Shown here: piece after piece, positions 63,978 through 64,000 of the stretch
How the letters are laid out: every line of letters begins with the position of its first letter
How positions within the stretch are numbered: the stretch's first letter is position 1
Assembly: GCF_041916735.1 (NCBI RefSeq)
Contig: NZ_JAYRYY010000001.1
Source: Zoogloea sp016790385
GTDB taxonomy: Bacteria; Pseudomonadota; Gammaproteobacteria; Burkholderiales; Rhodocyclaceae
DNA length: 64,000 nucleotides
Reading direction: 5' to 3' (one strand)
Notes under the pieces: generated by a model
Told to the model about the DNA's origin: nothing
The model's input: the letters and a program-made list of their open reading frames with translations, nothing else
Database searches by the model: none
Made by a program: the position numbers and the translations under genes

Positions 63978-64000
63978 ATGTCGAAGACCCTTCTTTCCGC
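63978..64000 (+). CDS. First codons of the next gene, probably gcvP
   Basis: ATG at 63978 followed by codons for SKTLLS up to the window edge. Position after gcvT-gcvH suggests the glycine decarboxylase P protein, full length or the N-terminal half (gcvPA). Identity is inferred from context only. No strong ribosome-binding site is visible. Confidence 0.45.

Overview
The window is 64 kb of dense, GC-rich (about 62 percent by eye) core chromosome from a Gram-negative bacterium. Gene content and order point to a betaproteobacterium, most likely in or near the Rhodocyclales (Azoarcus/Thauera/Dechloromonas relatives). Evidence for this is the rpsB-to-lpxB outer-membrane block, map-glnD divergent to rpsB, smc-zipA-ligA, dapC-dapD-pilU-dapE-prmB, and an isc operon headed by iscR with cysE and trmJ upstream. 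The family placement is an inference from gene order; no search was possible. I see no phage, transposon, CRISPR array, toxin-antitoxin pair, rRNA or tRNA gene.

Layout. 1-12964 (minus strand): one long translation/envelope block, rpsB-tsf-pyrH-frr-uppS-cdsA-dxr-rseP-bamA-skp-lpxD-fabZ-lpxA-lpxB, with many 1-8 base overlaps and a recognisable promoter ahead of rpsB; lpxB runs off the left edge. 13055-16482 (plus): map-glnD. 16509-17776 (minus): a purine-nucleoside phosphorylase of the MTA/MTI type and def. 17906-19720 (plus): typA, ending in a bidirectional terminator shared with galU-ligA-zipA-smc (minus, 19829-27463). 27704-33106 (plus): lysine/diaminopimelate genes dapC, dapD, dapE with pilU and prmB, followed by a lone receiver-domain response regulator (33245-33694).

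33703-42518 (minus): iron-sulfur cluster assembly. trmJ and cysE lie upstream, then iscR, a second cysteine desulfurase, iscS, iscU, iscA, hscB, hscA, fdx, iscX and a glutathione peroxidase. Two IscR type-1-like operators overlie a good promoter in front of iscR. 42596-44032 (plus): suhB and a TesA-type esterase. 44043-46048 (minus): an unassigned methyltransferase and a semialdehyde dehydrogenase. 46198-55162 (minus): rimP-nusA-infB-rbfA-truB, then rpsO-pnp from its own promoter. The rimP leader carries a promoter and three hairpins, the last resembling an intrinsic terminator.

55176-62069 (minus): alpha/beta hydrolase, PHP phosphatase, YciO, M50 protease, trpS, scpA, scpB, rluB. 62091-64000 (plus): a tandem glycine riboswitch with terminator controlling gcvT-gcvH and the first codons of what is probably gcvP. 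The only gene-free stretch over 300 bases is 62070-62399, and it is filled by the gcv promoter, riboswitch and terminator.

Nothing here looks like an undescribed multi-gene system. The most useful second looks are regulatory RNA and operators (rimP leader, iscR operators, the repeat before the orphan response regulator) and a few context oddities (second desulfurase and peroxidase in the isc run, pilU inside the dap cluster, a phosphorylase with an Asn where MTA enzymes have Asp).
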